From assembly GCA_963819175.1 (NCBI GenBank), contig CAWFVJ010000016.1, forward strand, positions 186,001 to 250,000: a stretch of DNA of 64,000 nucleotides. The letters run 5' to 3'. Below the pieces are notes generated by a model. That model was not told where the DNA came from and did no database searches. It saw nothing but the letters and a program-made list of their open reading frames with translations. Position 1 is the stretch's first letter. Every line of letters begins with the position of its first letter. The position numbers and the translations under genes are program-made. The stretch comes from CAWBRT01 sp963819175. GTDB lineage: Bacteria; Acidobacteriota; Terriglobia; Terriglobales; Acidobacteriaceae. This document shows, piece by piece, positions 17,642 to 25,906 of this stretch.

Positions 17642-18960
17642 CCGATGAACTCCTCTTTGTCCTGTTGCGAGAACGCACCGATCAGCAATTCCGCCGACGG
17701 GTCAACCCCTGCCTGATAACCAAAGTGCTTTTTGGCGGCTCTGGCCAACTGCATGTTCAGCAGTCCGAGGTCGATCCCCACCGGGCAGGCTTGGGTGCAC
17801 GCGCCGCATCCGATGCAACGTCCGGCCAGGTGAAAAGCGCGCGCGATATGCCATGCGAAGTTTCCCTTGGTGCCCGGTGCCGGGTCGATGCTGATGGGCT
17901 GGTTCTTGTCCACGATGCAGCGCTCGCAGTAGCACATGGAACACACCTGGCGGCAGGCATAGCATTTGACGCAGCGATCAAACTCCTGCACCCAGAAGGC
18001 CATGCGTTCGCTGCGTGACAGTTCCATCAGCGCGTCCAGCTTGTTTGGCCGCGGAGATGGCGTTTGATCGGGAAGCTGGCCGATCGTCGTGTCCGCGAAA
18101 CGAGGCGTTCGCACCGCGCAGTTGGCGCAACGCGGCTGCTCCATGCCCTCGCAAGCCATGCCGATGACGTGTAAATTCTTGCGCTCGAACTGCGATTCTT
18201 TTTCCAGCACCACCAGCGATCGCTCATCGCAGGCTTTGACCACGATGGCCGGCCTGCCGAGCGCCTTGACTTCCTTGCGCTTGAGATACATCGCCAGGTT
18301 CGCCGTGCAACCGTTGTTCCAGACAAGCCGGTCTGCGTCCTCGGGACGCGTCACCAGCACCGGCCCGCGCTCTCCGTAGCCGATTACGACCTTCACCGTA
18401 CCTTCCGCCAGCAGCTTGCGAGCTTCGGCGCGCAGGTCGCTCTCGGTGGCAAAGGTTTTCGGCTGGAATGGCTTGGGAGATGGCTGCGGCAGCTCTTTCA
18501 CCGGAGCCGCAGCGTAAAGCTCCGTGTAAGGGCCAAGCTTCCGCGTCTTCTCGGTGATGTCTGTAACCACCTGCTGAAATTTCTTGCCCTCGGCCGCCGA
18601 GATCCAGGTGAAGTGGATGCGCTCAAGGTCGAAGCCGAGCAGGTCAAGCAGTTCGCGGAACAGAATCCATCGCCGTCGGGCGTGGTAGTTGCCGGAAGTG
18701 TAGTGGCAATCTCCAGGATGGCATCCGGAGACGAGAACTGCATCGGCGCCGACTTCGAAAGCCTTGATCAGCAGGTTGAAATCGATACGGCCGGTGCAGG
18801 GCAGCCGGACAATACGAATGTTCGGCGGATACTCCAGCCGTGTCGTTCCCGCCAGATCGGCACCCAGGTAAGTGCACCAGTTGCAAACGTAAGCCAGGAT
18901 CTTCGGTTCGAAGGTCGTTCCTTCGGAACTCCGGGGCTCAAATTGGGTCGCATCATTCAT
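17638..18960 (-). CDS. FlxD-FlxC-like fusion (MvhD domain + 4Fe-4S dicluster)
   Basis: 440 aa. Residues 1 to about 150 are an MvhD/FlpD domain (YVCNWCTYLGADLAG, GCHPGDCHYTSGNYHARRR), the small [2Fe-2S] protein that docks electron donors onto HdrA. After a proline-rich linker (about 155-170) comes a FrhB/FdhB-like segment with FDRCVKCYACRQVCSMCYCERC and CIGCGACTQACP. In Flx systems known to me these are two genes (flxD and flxC); here they form one reading frame with no sign of an error. The ATG overlaps the hdrA stop. Confidence 0.82.
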   Translation of the reverse strand: MNDATQFEPRSSEGTTFEPKILAYVCNWCTYLGADLAGTTRLEYPPNIRIVRLPCTGRIDFNLLIKAFEVGADAVLVSGCHPGDCHYTSGNYHARRRWILFRELLDLLGFDLERIHFTWISAAEGKKFQQVVTDITEKTRKLGPYTELYAAAPVKELPQPSPKPFQPKTFATESDLRAEARKLLAEGTVKVVIGYGERGPVLVTRPEDADRLVWNNGCTANLAMYLKRKEVKALGRPAIVVKACDERSLVVLEKESQFERKNLHVIGMACEGMEQPRCANCAVRTPRFADTTIGQLPDQTPSPRPNKLDALMELSRSERMAFWVQEFDRCVKCYACRQVCSMCYCERCIVDKNQPISIDPAPGTKGNFAWHIARAFHLAGRCIGCGACTQACPVGIDLGLLNMQLARAAKKHFGYQAGVDPSAELLIGAFSQQDKEEFIG

Positions 18961-20960
18961 GCCATGCTCTCGACCATCGCGTAGATCTGCTGCTCGGTGA
19001 AGCCCTGCAGCTCAATGCTCTTGGAAGGACAAACGGAAACACAGGTTCCGCAACCCATGCACAGACCGGGATTCACCCGCGCCGTGTTCTTGATGAAAAC
19101 GCCGCGCCCGGTTCGCACTTCGGCGCGGTCGATGGCGTGATAGGCGCAGGCCCGCACGCAGGTGTAGCAGGCGGCGCAGGTCTGTTCGCTGACGCCCGCG
19201 ATCTCCGGCTCGCGGAACAGGTGATCGGCCGCCAGCGTAATTTGCACTTTGCTCGCCGCCGCCGAAGCCTGAGCCACCGATTCGGGGATGTCCTTGGGCG
19301 CGTGCACCGCGCCGGCAATATAGACACCGGCGGCATTGGTCTCGACGGGCCGCAGCTTGGGGTGCGACTCCATCAGGAAGCCGTGCTCGTCATAGCCCAC
19401 GTTCAGCTTCTGGGCAAGTTCCTCGATTCCGGGCGCCGGGCGCATGGCGGAGGCCAGCACCACCAGGTCGGCTTCCACCGTAATCGCCATTCCGGAAAGC
19501 GTGTCCGCACCGCGCACGATCAACTTCCCGTTGTCCTGAGTAATTTTGGAAACCCGGCCGCGATAATAGTTCGCGCCGTCCTGCTCAATGGCGCGTCGCA
19601 CGAATTCGTCATAGCCCTTGCCGCCGGAGCGGATATCCATGTAGAACACGTGTGCCTTGCCGTCATGCACCTTGTGCTTGTAGAGCATGGTGTGCTTGGC
19701 GGTGTACATGCAGCAAATCTTGGAACAGTAAGCGACGCCTTTGGCGTTATCGCGCGATCCGACACAGGCGATGAACACCACGTTCTTGGGAATCGCGCCG
19801 TCCGACGGCCTCTTCAGCACGCCATTGGTCGGGCCGGAGGCGGACACCAGGCGCTCGAACTGGAGCGAGTCGATCACATCCTTATACTTGCCGTATCCGT
19901 ATTCACCGTAGCCGCTGAGCGATTTCTTGTCCTGCTCTTTCGCAATACTGTAGAGCGTGTAGCCGGTCGCAACTACGATGGCGCCCACGCTTTCTTCGAC
20001 GAACTTCTCCTGGTCATTAAAATCGATGGCCCCAGCCTTGCACTTTTTGGCGCAGATTTCGCAACCCTTGCCGCGCTTCAGCCGCGTGCAGTTGACTTTG
20101 TCAATCACGGGACGAGCCGGCACCGCCTGCGGAAATGGAATGTAGATCGCCGGGCGATTGCCCATGCCGTAATCGAATTCGCTGGGGTTCTTCTTGATCG
20201 GGCAACTCGTCCAGCAGTCGCCGCAGCCTGTGCACTTGCTGATGTCCACGTAGCGGGGCTTCTGCCGGATTTTAACCTTGAAGTTGCCGATGTAGCCCTC
20301 GACGGCCTCTACCTCGGAATAGCTGTAAAGCTTGATGCGCGGATGCTGTCCGACCTCCACCATGCGCGGAGTCAGGATGCACTGCGAGCAGTCCAAGGTG
20401 GGAAACGTCTCGGAAAGGCCGGCCATCTTGCCGCCGATGGAAGGCTCCCGCTCCACCATCACCACTTCATAGCCGGCGTCGGCAATGTCGAGCGCCGCCT
20501 GAATGCCTGCGACTCCACCGCCGATGACCATTGCACGGCGCGTCACCGGCACGCTGATGGGCGCCAGCGCGCGGTCGTTGCGCACCTTCTGCACGGACAT
20601 GCGAATGATGTCGATCGCCTTAGTGGTGGCGGCCCCGCGATCATGGTGTACCCACGAGCAGTGCTCGCGGACGTTCGCCATTTCCACCAGGTAAGGATTC
20701 AGCCCTGCGGTTTGCGCGGCTTTGCGAAAGGTCTTGAGGTGCATGTGTGGCGAACAGGAGGCGACGACGACGCCATCCAAATGCTCGGAGGCGATCTTCT
20801 CGCGCACGATGCTCTGCCCCGGGTCCGAGCACATGTACTTGTAGTTCAGGGAGCAGACGACACCGGGCAGCTCGCCAACCTGCTTGGCGACTTCATCCAC
20901 GTCTACCGTGCGAGCGATATTTTCGCCGCACCAGCACGTAAACACACCGATTCTGGACAT
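18957..20960 (-). CDS. hdrA: Heterodisulfide reductase subunit A-like flavoprotein
   Basis: 667 aa. FAD-binding core of the bifurcating complex. Visible features in order: the N-terminal IGVFTCWCGENI, the dinucleotide fold VIGGGVAGIQAALDIADAG at about 144, CSQC and the 4Fe-4S motif CTGCGDCWTSCP, a CEICAKKC group, and two C-terminal ferredoxin motifs, CAACYTCVRAC and CMGCGTCVSVCP. Length matches bacterial and archaeal HdrA. The 5' end lies inside the extended hdrB frame (68-base overlap). Confidence 0.93.
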   Translation of the reverse strand: MSRIGVFTCWCGENIARTVDVDEVAKQVGELPGVVCSLNYKYMCSDPGQSIVREKIASEHLDGVVVASCSPHMHLKTFRKAAQTAGLNPYLVEMANVREHCSWVHHDRGAATTKAIDIIRMSVQKVRNDRALAPISVPVTRRAMVIGGGVAGIQAALDIADAGYEVVMVEREPSIGGKMAGLSETFPTLDCSQCILTPRMVEVGQHPRIKLYSYSEVEAVEGYIGNFKVKIRQKPRYVDISKCTGCGDCWTSCPIKKNPSEFDYGMGNRPAIYIPFPQAVPARPVIDKVNCTRLKRGKGCEICAKKCKAGAIDFNDQEKFVEESVGAIVVATGYTLYSIAKEQDKKSLSGYGEYGYGKYKDVIDSLQFERLVSASGPTNGVLKRPSDGAIPKNVVFIACVGSRDNAKGVAYCSKICCMYTAKHTMLYKHKVHDGKAHVFYMDIRSGGKGYDEFVRRAIEQDGANYYRGRVSKITQDNGKLIVRGADTLSGMAITVEADLVVLASAMRPAPGIEELAQKLNVGYDEHGFLMESHPKLRPVETNAAGVYIAGAVHAPKDIPESVAQASAAASKVQITLAADHLFREPEIAGVSEQTCAACYTCVRACAYHAIDRAEVRTGRGVFIKNTARVNPGLCMGCGTCVSVCPSKSIELQGFTEQQIYAMVESMA

Positions 20961-21948
20961 AATCTAGTGTTCCGATCCGGGGTCCCCGGTGGTTGCCGTT
21001 TTTGCAACCGCTGGGGTGGAAGGTCCGGGGCCCGCGACGGTTGCCGTTTTCGCAATCGCTGCGGTGGAAGCTCCGGGGTCCCGCGGCAACTGCCGTTTTT
21101 CCACTCCTAGGGGTCCGTGTAACAAAATGCCGGTCGATGCCCAACTGCTCGCCGGACAAGCCCAAAGCCAGCCCCACCACGTCTGACAGGTAATACACTG
21201 CCAAGTCGAGCTTCTTGCCGTACTTGCGTTCCACCGCCGCCTGTTTCATGTCAAGGTTGACGTGGCACATGGGACAGGCGACGACGACGCAGTTCGCGCC
21301 GTGCTCGACCGCGTTGGTGAGAATCTTGTAAGCGAGTTCCACCACCGTGTCTTCGCTCGCCATGGTCATGCCCGCGCCGCAACACTCGGTCTTGTAGCTC
21401 CAATCGACCGTCTTGGCGCCGAGCGCCGCTAACAGCGTCTCCATGGACTTGGGCTGCTCGAAGTCGTCGAACTTGACGACATCGGGCGGACGAAGCAGCA
21501 GGCAGCCGTAGTAACACGCCGCCGTCATCGATTCCAGCGGCTGCTTGACGGCTGTCTTGAGGCGATCTCTCCCGATGTTCTCGAACAACTGAATCAGGTT
21601 GAGGACCTCTGCATCTCCGCGAATCTCGGCTTCGACGATCTGCGATAACTCCTGGCGCACGCTATCGTCGGCAACCGCCTTGCGCACCTTCAAGAGTTGC
21701 ATCGAACACAGCGGACAGGGGGCAAACACTTCCTTGAAGCCGTCGCGTTCGGCCATCGCCAGATTCCTGGCGGGAAGCGCCAGCGCCAGCTTGTGGTTCA
21801 GCGAGTGCGCCGCCGTCGCCCCGCAGCAGATCCAATCCTTCACTTCCTGGAGGCTGATGTCGAGCGCGCCCAGGCAGGCTTTCAGCGACTGATCGTAGTC
21901 ATTGGACGAGCCGTGAAGCGCGCATCCGGGATAGTAGCCGATATTCAT
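20893..21948 (-). CDS. hdrB: Heterodisulfide reductase subunit B-like, with repeat-encoded C-terminal tail
   Basis: 351 aa from ATG 21948, which overlaps the hdrC stop as ATGA. Two CCG domains are intact: ICCGATAAH with CPLC, and CYYGC...ECCGAGM with CPMC, the ligands of the non-cubane clusters that reduce disulfides. The family fold ends near GLSGEQLGIDRHFV. After it, about 70 extra residues come from a 48-bp tandem repeat (16-residue unit containing RGPRTFHPSGCKNGN) and then run into hdrA. The core is clear; the tail is unusual. Confidence 0.88.
   Translation of the reverse strand: MNIGYYPGCALHGSSNDYDQSLKACLGALDISLQEVKDWICCGATAAHSLNHKLALALPARNLAMAERDGFKEVFAPCPLCSMQLLKVRKAVADDSVRQELSQIVEAEIRGDAEVLNLIQLFENIGRDRLKTAVKQPLESMTAACYYGCLLLRPPDVVKFDDFEQPKSMETLLAALGAKTVDWSYKTECCGAGMTMASEDTVVELAYKILTNAVEHGANCVVVACPMCHVNLDMKQAAVERKYGKKLDLAVYYLSDVVGLALGLSGEQLGIDRHFVTRTPRSGKTAVAAGPRSFHRSDCENGNRRGPRTFHPSGCKNGNHRGPRIGTLDYVQNRCVYVLVRRKYRSHGRRG
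20978..21102. repeat. 48-bp tandem repeat at the hdrB/hdrA junction
   Basis: About 2.5 copies of a 48-bp unit built around GGTTGCCGTTTTTGCAACC, itself a small hairpin. The unit length is a multiple of three, so copies add 16 residues each to HdrB without breaking the frame. Confidence 0.75.
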
Positions 21949-22541
21949 TTGGCGACCGCCTCCGCGGGAGCCCCGGCAGGGGATGGCGTGCAACGGGCAT
22001 AAATGCGGCCGACAACCTCACAATCGCGCGCGCGTTCGGATGCAAGATGCAGCTTCTTGCGCGACATCAGTTGCGGAGCCAGCCCGGCATCCTTGAAAAG
22101 AAACGCAAGCTGCCGCGTGCGCAACAGGACATCGATCTTGAAGCGCGCGATCAGGTCCAACTCGTTCAAACGTCCGTTGCGCCTGATGTTGTCGAGGAAT
22201 GCCCGCTGGAAGGCCACCACGGTTTGCGCTTCGGAACTCACCACGCCTTCCCGCAGCGAGAACTCACGCAGCGCATCCAGCACGGCGGCACAATCAACCT
22301 GCTTCGGACACCTCGCCGAGCAGGTCAGACACGATACGCAGGCCCAGATCGAAGACGAATTCAATACCAGATCGTCTCGACCGAGTTGCAGGAGCCGGAT
22401 CATTTGATTCGGCACCAGTTCCATACGCGAAGCGACCGGGCAGCCGGCCGTACACTTGCCGCACTGGTAGCAGTTCGCGAGTTTACTGCCTGCGAGCGAC
22501 TCAATGCGCGCGGATTGCGTGAGAGCGCCAGACGGTTCCAT
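21945..22541 (-). CDS. hdrC: Heterodisulfide reductase subunit C-like ferredoxin
   Basis: 198 aa. Two 4Fe-4S motifs, CYQCGKCTAGCP (about 24-35) and CVSCLTCSARCP (about 68-79), as in HdrC, followed by a helical C-terminal domain. First gene of a six-gene operon in which every junction overlaps. It passes electrons from HdrA to HdrB. About 680 bases precede it, where the operon promoter must lie. Confidence 0.9.
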   Translation of the reverse strand: MEPSGALTQSARIESLAGSKLANCYQCGKCTAGCPVASRMELVPNQMIRLLQLGRDDLVLNSSSIWACVSCLTCSARCPKQVDCAAVLDALREFSLREGVVSSEAQTVVAFQRAFLDNIRRNGRLNELDLIARFKIDVLLRTRQLAFLFKDAGLAPQLMSRKKLHLASERARDCEVVGRIYARCTPSPAGAPAEAVAK

Positions 22542-23221
22542 GGGAATCAGCTTAATACTTTAGGTCGAATTCTGCGCTTCGCAGTGACGGACGGCACGTC
22601 GTCGCGTATTGCAGGGCACACGGGCATGCCCCATAAGGCACAATTGCTGCGTCATTCGTATATGTACCTTCACTAGGTTGTAATCGTAACGAGGTTCGAG
22701 TGTTCCCATTCTAGCCCGAATGTTGGCTAAAGTGGGTAGTTTTTGAACTGCAGCGCCATGAGATTCCATCAGAGCGGTTTCGCAGTAGGTGTATCCGGAA
22801 ATATCGGACTGTCATGGCCGGTGCCCCAGGTTCCGCGCCGCCAATATACTCTTTTGAGACAATCGCGCAGCCGGGCAGGCCGTGTTGCCTGCAGCGAAAC
22901 GCTTTCTCGGCTGTTCGGCGTTAACCGGGGATAGTTCTTTGTGACATTATCCTGAGAATCGCCCACTTGAAGCATGGGGGCTAGGTCAGTTCCAATGTTC
23001 GTGTATCCCGCATCCAAGAGGATGTCATGGCGACCGTAGCGCCGAGCGCCTGTGGCCGAAGCAGCGACGCTGCGTACCCGACATTACATTCGATTAGCGA
23101 GAAGCTGTTCAGGCGCGGAGTGGAGCCACCCTTTGTTTTTCAGCAATAGAAACACAAGGTGGCTCGACTTCGCTCGCCATGACAGCATGATGTATTGGAA
23201 TACACCTATTGGGGAATCGCT
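22542..23221. other. Intergenic region upstream of hdrC
   Basis: About 680 bases with no supported gene. No TTGAT-N4-ATCAA FNR box was found by eye. At 23130-23195 is a copy of a dispersed repeat (TTTGTTTTTCAGCAATAG then GGTGGCTCGACTTCGCTCG), a near copy of which recurs at 63640-63675. Confidence 0.45.
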
Positions 23222-25420
23222 CTAGCCCTTCGAGCTGAAAGGCTTCTTCTTTAGCAACACATTTTGGGCGCTGATGGGTTCTTCACCCGGAGCGGGCTGC
23301 CGCCGGACGTAGGTGCCATCCGCTTTCATTTCGCGCGACTTGACGTTGTCGGCCAGGTACGTGCCGAGCACGTTGTCGTGGAGGTGGCGAATCATCTTCC
23401 GGTCTTCGATGGGGAACAACAATTCAACCCGGCGGTTGAGATTTCGCGGCATCAGATCCGAGCTGCCAAGATAGATGCACTCGTCCCCATTGTTGCGGAA
23501 ATAGTAGATGCGGCTGTGTTCCAGGAAGCGTCCAACGATGCTGACGACGCGGATATTATCGCTGAGCCCGGGGATTCCCGGACGCAGGCAGCAGATGCCG
23601 CGCACCAGCAGATCGATTTTCACTCCCGCCTGTGAGGCCTTGTACAACAGGCGGATCATCTTCCTATCGACCAGCGCGTTCATCTTGAGGATCATCCGGC
23701 CGTTGCCGTGGTTGCGCTGGTGTTCGATTTCGCGTTCGATCAACTGCGCGAATTTCCTCCGCAGATTGGTCGGCGCAACCAACAGCTTGCGGTAGTCCGT
23801 CTTGGCGGAGTAGCCGGTCAGGTAATTGAAAAGGTCCGTTACATCGGCGGCCAGATCCTCGTCGGTGGTGAGCAATCCGAGGTCCGTGTAAAGGTGCGCG
23901 GTGACGGCATTGTAGTTGCCGGTCGCGAGGTGAACGTATCGCTGTATGCTGGTGCCCTCGCGGCGGACAATGAGCATGGCCTTGCAATGGACCTTCAGGC
24001 CGACGAGCCCATAGATGACATGCGCGCCCTGTTGCTCCAAAGCCCGGGCCCACCCGATATTGCTCTCCTCGTCGAAGCGCGCCTTGAGTTCGACGACGGC
24101 AGCCACCTGCTTGGGATCTTCCATCGCCTCAAGCAGCGCCTGCACGGCGGGAGAGTTCCTGCCCACGCGGTACAAGGTCATCTTGATCGCCAGCACTCCG
24201 GGATCGCCGGCCGCAAGCTGTAACAGATCCACGATCGGCTGAAAGGAATCGAAGGGCTGGTGCAGCAGGATGTCGCGTTGGCGGATGACGGAAAAAATAT
24301 CGTCATCCTCGTTTTCAGGCTCCAAATCCGCCGGCACATTGGGAACAAAGGGATGCCACTTGAGGTCAGGCCGGTTCAGCGCCACCAAGTGTTTCAGACG
24401 TCCGAATGACAGCGGACCGTTCTGCTTATAGATGCACTCCGGCTCGATCTCCAGGTTAGTAACCAGTATCTTGAGCATGCTGGGAGACATGCCGGTGTTC
24501 ACCTGTAACCGGACCACTGCTCCAAAGCGGCGCTGGCGGACGCCTTCCTCCATCACCTCCAGCAAATCGCCGGCGTCCAACTCATCTTTGGTCTCCAGAT
24601 CGGCGTTGCGGGTGATGTGGAACGGACTGGCTTCGACCATTTGCATGCCTGGAAACAGCTTGCCGAGGTTCGCGGCGATCAGGTCTTCCAGCCATAAGAA
24701 AGATTGCTCGTTACTCAGCTTCCCGTTCTTGCGCCGCGCCGCACGCTCGATGGGGATCAGTTGCGGCAGCGTGTCCGGCACTTTAACGCGCGCAAAACAC
24801 TCCTCGCCGTGGTTGTCGCGGATCAGTACGGCAATGTTCAAACTCAAATTCGAAATGTGAGGGAAGGGATGACCCGGGTCAAAGGCCAGAGGGGTCAGCA
24901 CCGGCAGAACCGTGTCATCGAAATAGCTGTCCGCCTTGGCCTTCTGCCGCGGGGTGAGCTGAGCATATTCCAGCAGGTGAATGCCGTTTGACTCCAGAGC
25001 CGGCAGCAATTGCCTGCGAAAGCAGCGCTGTGCCGCCACAAGCAGCGAGGCAACGCCTTTGCGAATCGCTTCTAACTGCTCCATGGTACTCATGCCGTCC
25101 GGTCCTGCGTCGGAGATCCCCGAATCGACCTCGCGCATCAGCCCGGAGACCCTCACCATGAAGAACTCGTCCAGATTGGAGCCGACGATGGAAAGGAAAA
25201 AGATGCGCTCCAACAGGGGGTTGGTGGCATCCTGCGCTTCTTCTAAAACACGCCACTGGAAACCCAGCAGGCTCAATTCACGATTGACGTAGTAGGACGG
25301 ATCATCGAGATCGATCAGCCCAACCCGCGGTTCCGCGGGAGTTGAATCGGGCGTTGACACGGGTCCTTCGTCGTTTGTCACAGGCTTAACCTGAGTGTTG
25401 GTCGTCATACGAGAAGCCAT
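23222..25420 (-). CDS. ppk1: Polyphosphate kinase 1
   Basis: 732 aa. Makes polyphosphate from ATP. The N-terminal domain begins YYVNRELSLLGFQWRVLEEA and NLDEFFMVRVSGL. Catalytic-domain signatures include the HQPFDSFQPIVDLL block, LKARFDEESNIGWA and, near the end, HSRIYYFRNNGDE and SSDLMPRNLNRRVELLFP. Full length. The first ~30 residues (Thr/Pro-rich) are not conserved, and a clear ribosome-binding site for the 25420 start was not seen, so the start may be a few codons off. Confidence 0.95.
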   Translation of the reverse strand: MASRMTTNTQVKPVTNDEGPVSTPDSTPAEPRVGLIDLDDPSYYVNRELSLLGFQWRVLEEAQDATNPLLERIFFLSIVGSNLDEFFMVRVSGLMREVDSGISDAGPDGMSTMEQLEAIRKGVASLLVAAQRCFRRQLLPALESNGIHLLEYAQLTPRQKAKADSYFDDTVLPVLTPLAFDPGHPFPHISNLSLNIAVLIRDNHGEECFARVKVPDTLPQLIPIERAARRKNGKLSNEQSFLWLEDLIAANLGKLFPGMQMVEASPFHITRNADLETKDELDAGDLLEVMEEGVRQRRFGAVVRLQVNTGMSPSMLKILVTNLEIEPECIYKQNGPLSFGRLKHLVALNRPDLKWHPFVPNVPADLEPENEDDDIFSVIRQRDILLHQPFDSFQPIVDLLQLAAGDPGVLAIKMTLYRVGRNSPAVQALLEAMEDPKQVAAVVELKARFDEESNIGWARALEQQGAHVIYGLVGLKVHCKAMLIVRREGTSIQRYVHLATGNYNAVTAHLYTDLGLLTTDEDLAADVTDLFNYLTGYSAKTDYRKLLVAPTNLRRKFAQLIEREIEHQRNHGNGRMILKMNALVDRKMIRLLYKASQAGVKIDLLVRGICCLRPGIPGLSDNIRVVSIVGRFLEHSRIYYFRNNGDECIYLGSSDLMPRNLNRRVELLFPIEDRKMIRHLHDNVLGTYLADNVKSREMKADGTYVRRQPAPGEEPISAQNVLLKKKPFSSKG

Positions 25421-25906
25421 TCAGATCGCAGCGTCAGGACCACAGGCAAGGCTCCAGTCTGATCAGTTTCAGAGCAGGTGTACCCGGGATCGGGTGTCAT
25501 GGGATTTAACCCATTTCACGAAACTGGTCTGGAAACGACCCTCTACGATCGGGCAGACTTATCATACAGCGAGCCGCGCAACCCGGTAAGTGGTTGTGTT
25601 GGCGCGGGTGGAGATTGCTCGTCTTTTAACACTCCTTTAATCAATTCCCTTAACCGGGTCGTTCTCATTTTGGCAGGGATATTTTGTCTAAATGATTGTA
25701 ATTAAGGGAATTATCGTCTCCGGCAGATGTTCCGGAATGTCTGGCTACTCACGATTCTCATCTTTGCGATCCCCGCGAGTTGAATTGGCATGAAATTACG
25801 GTGAATTCCGCGATAGTTCGTGATTTAACCATGCCGTAATAAAAGTCCGATAGTAATCCGAGTAGTACGGAGATTGACTACGCCTTCAGGAAAGGGTTGC
25901 CATGCG
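25421..25906. other. Divergent intergenic region ppk1/glycosidase
   Basis: About 480 bases without a convincing gene. It contains an 11-bp inverted repeat, AATTCCCTTAA (25643-25653) and TTAAGGGAATT (25702-25712), 48 bases apart in an AT-rich stretch. This could be a regulatory site or a large hairpin. Confidence 0.4.

Noticed and set aside
18840..21110. Long plus-strand open frame (756 codons) opposite hdrA
   Set aside because: Antisense shadow in high-GC coding DNA; hdrA, hdrB and the MvhD fusion have clear family motifs on the other strand.
22560..22769. Possible 69-aa gene upstream of hdrC
   Set aside because: No ribosome-binding site and no recognisable sequence; this is where the operon promoter is expected.
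25478..25705. Possible 75-aa gene upstream of the glycosidase
   Set aside because: Composition is not protein-like and the region looks like a promoter.
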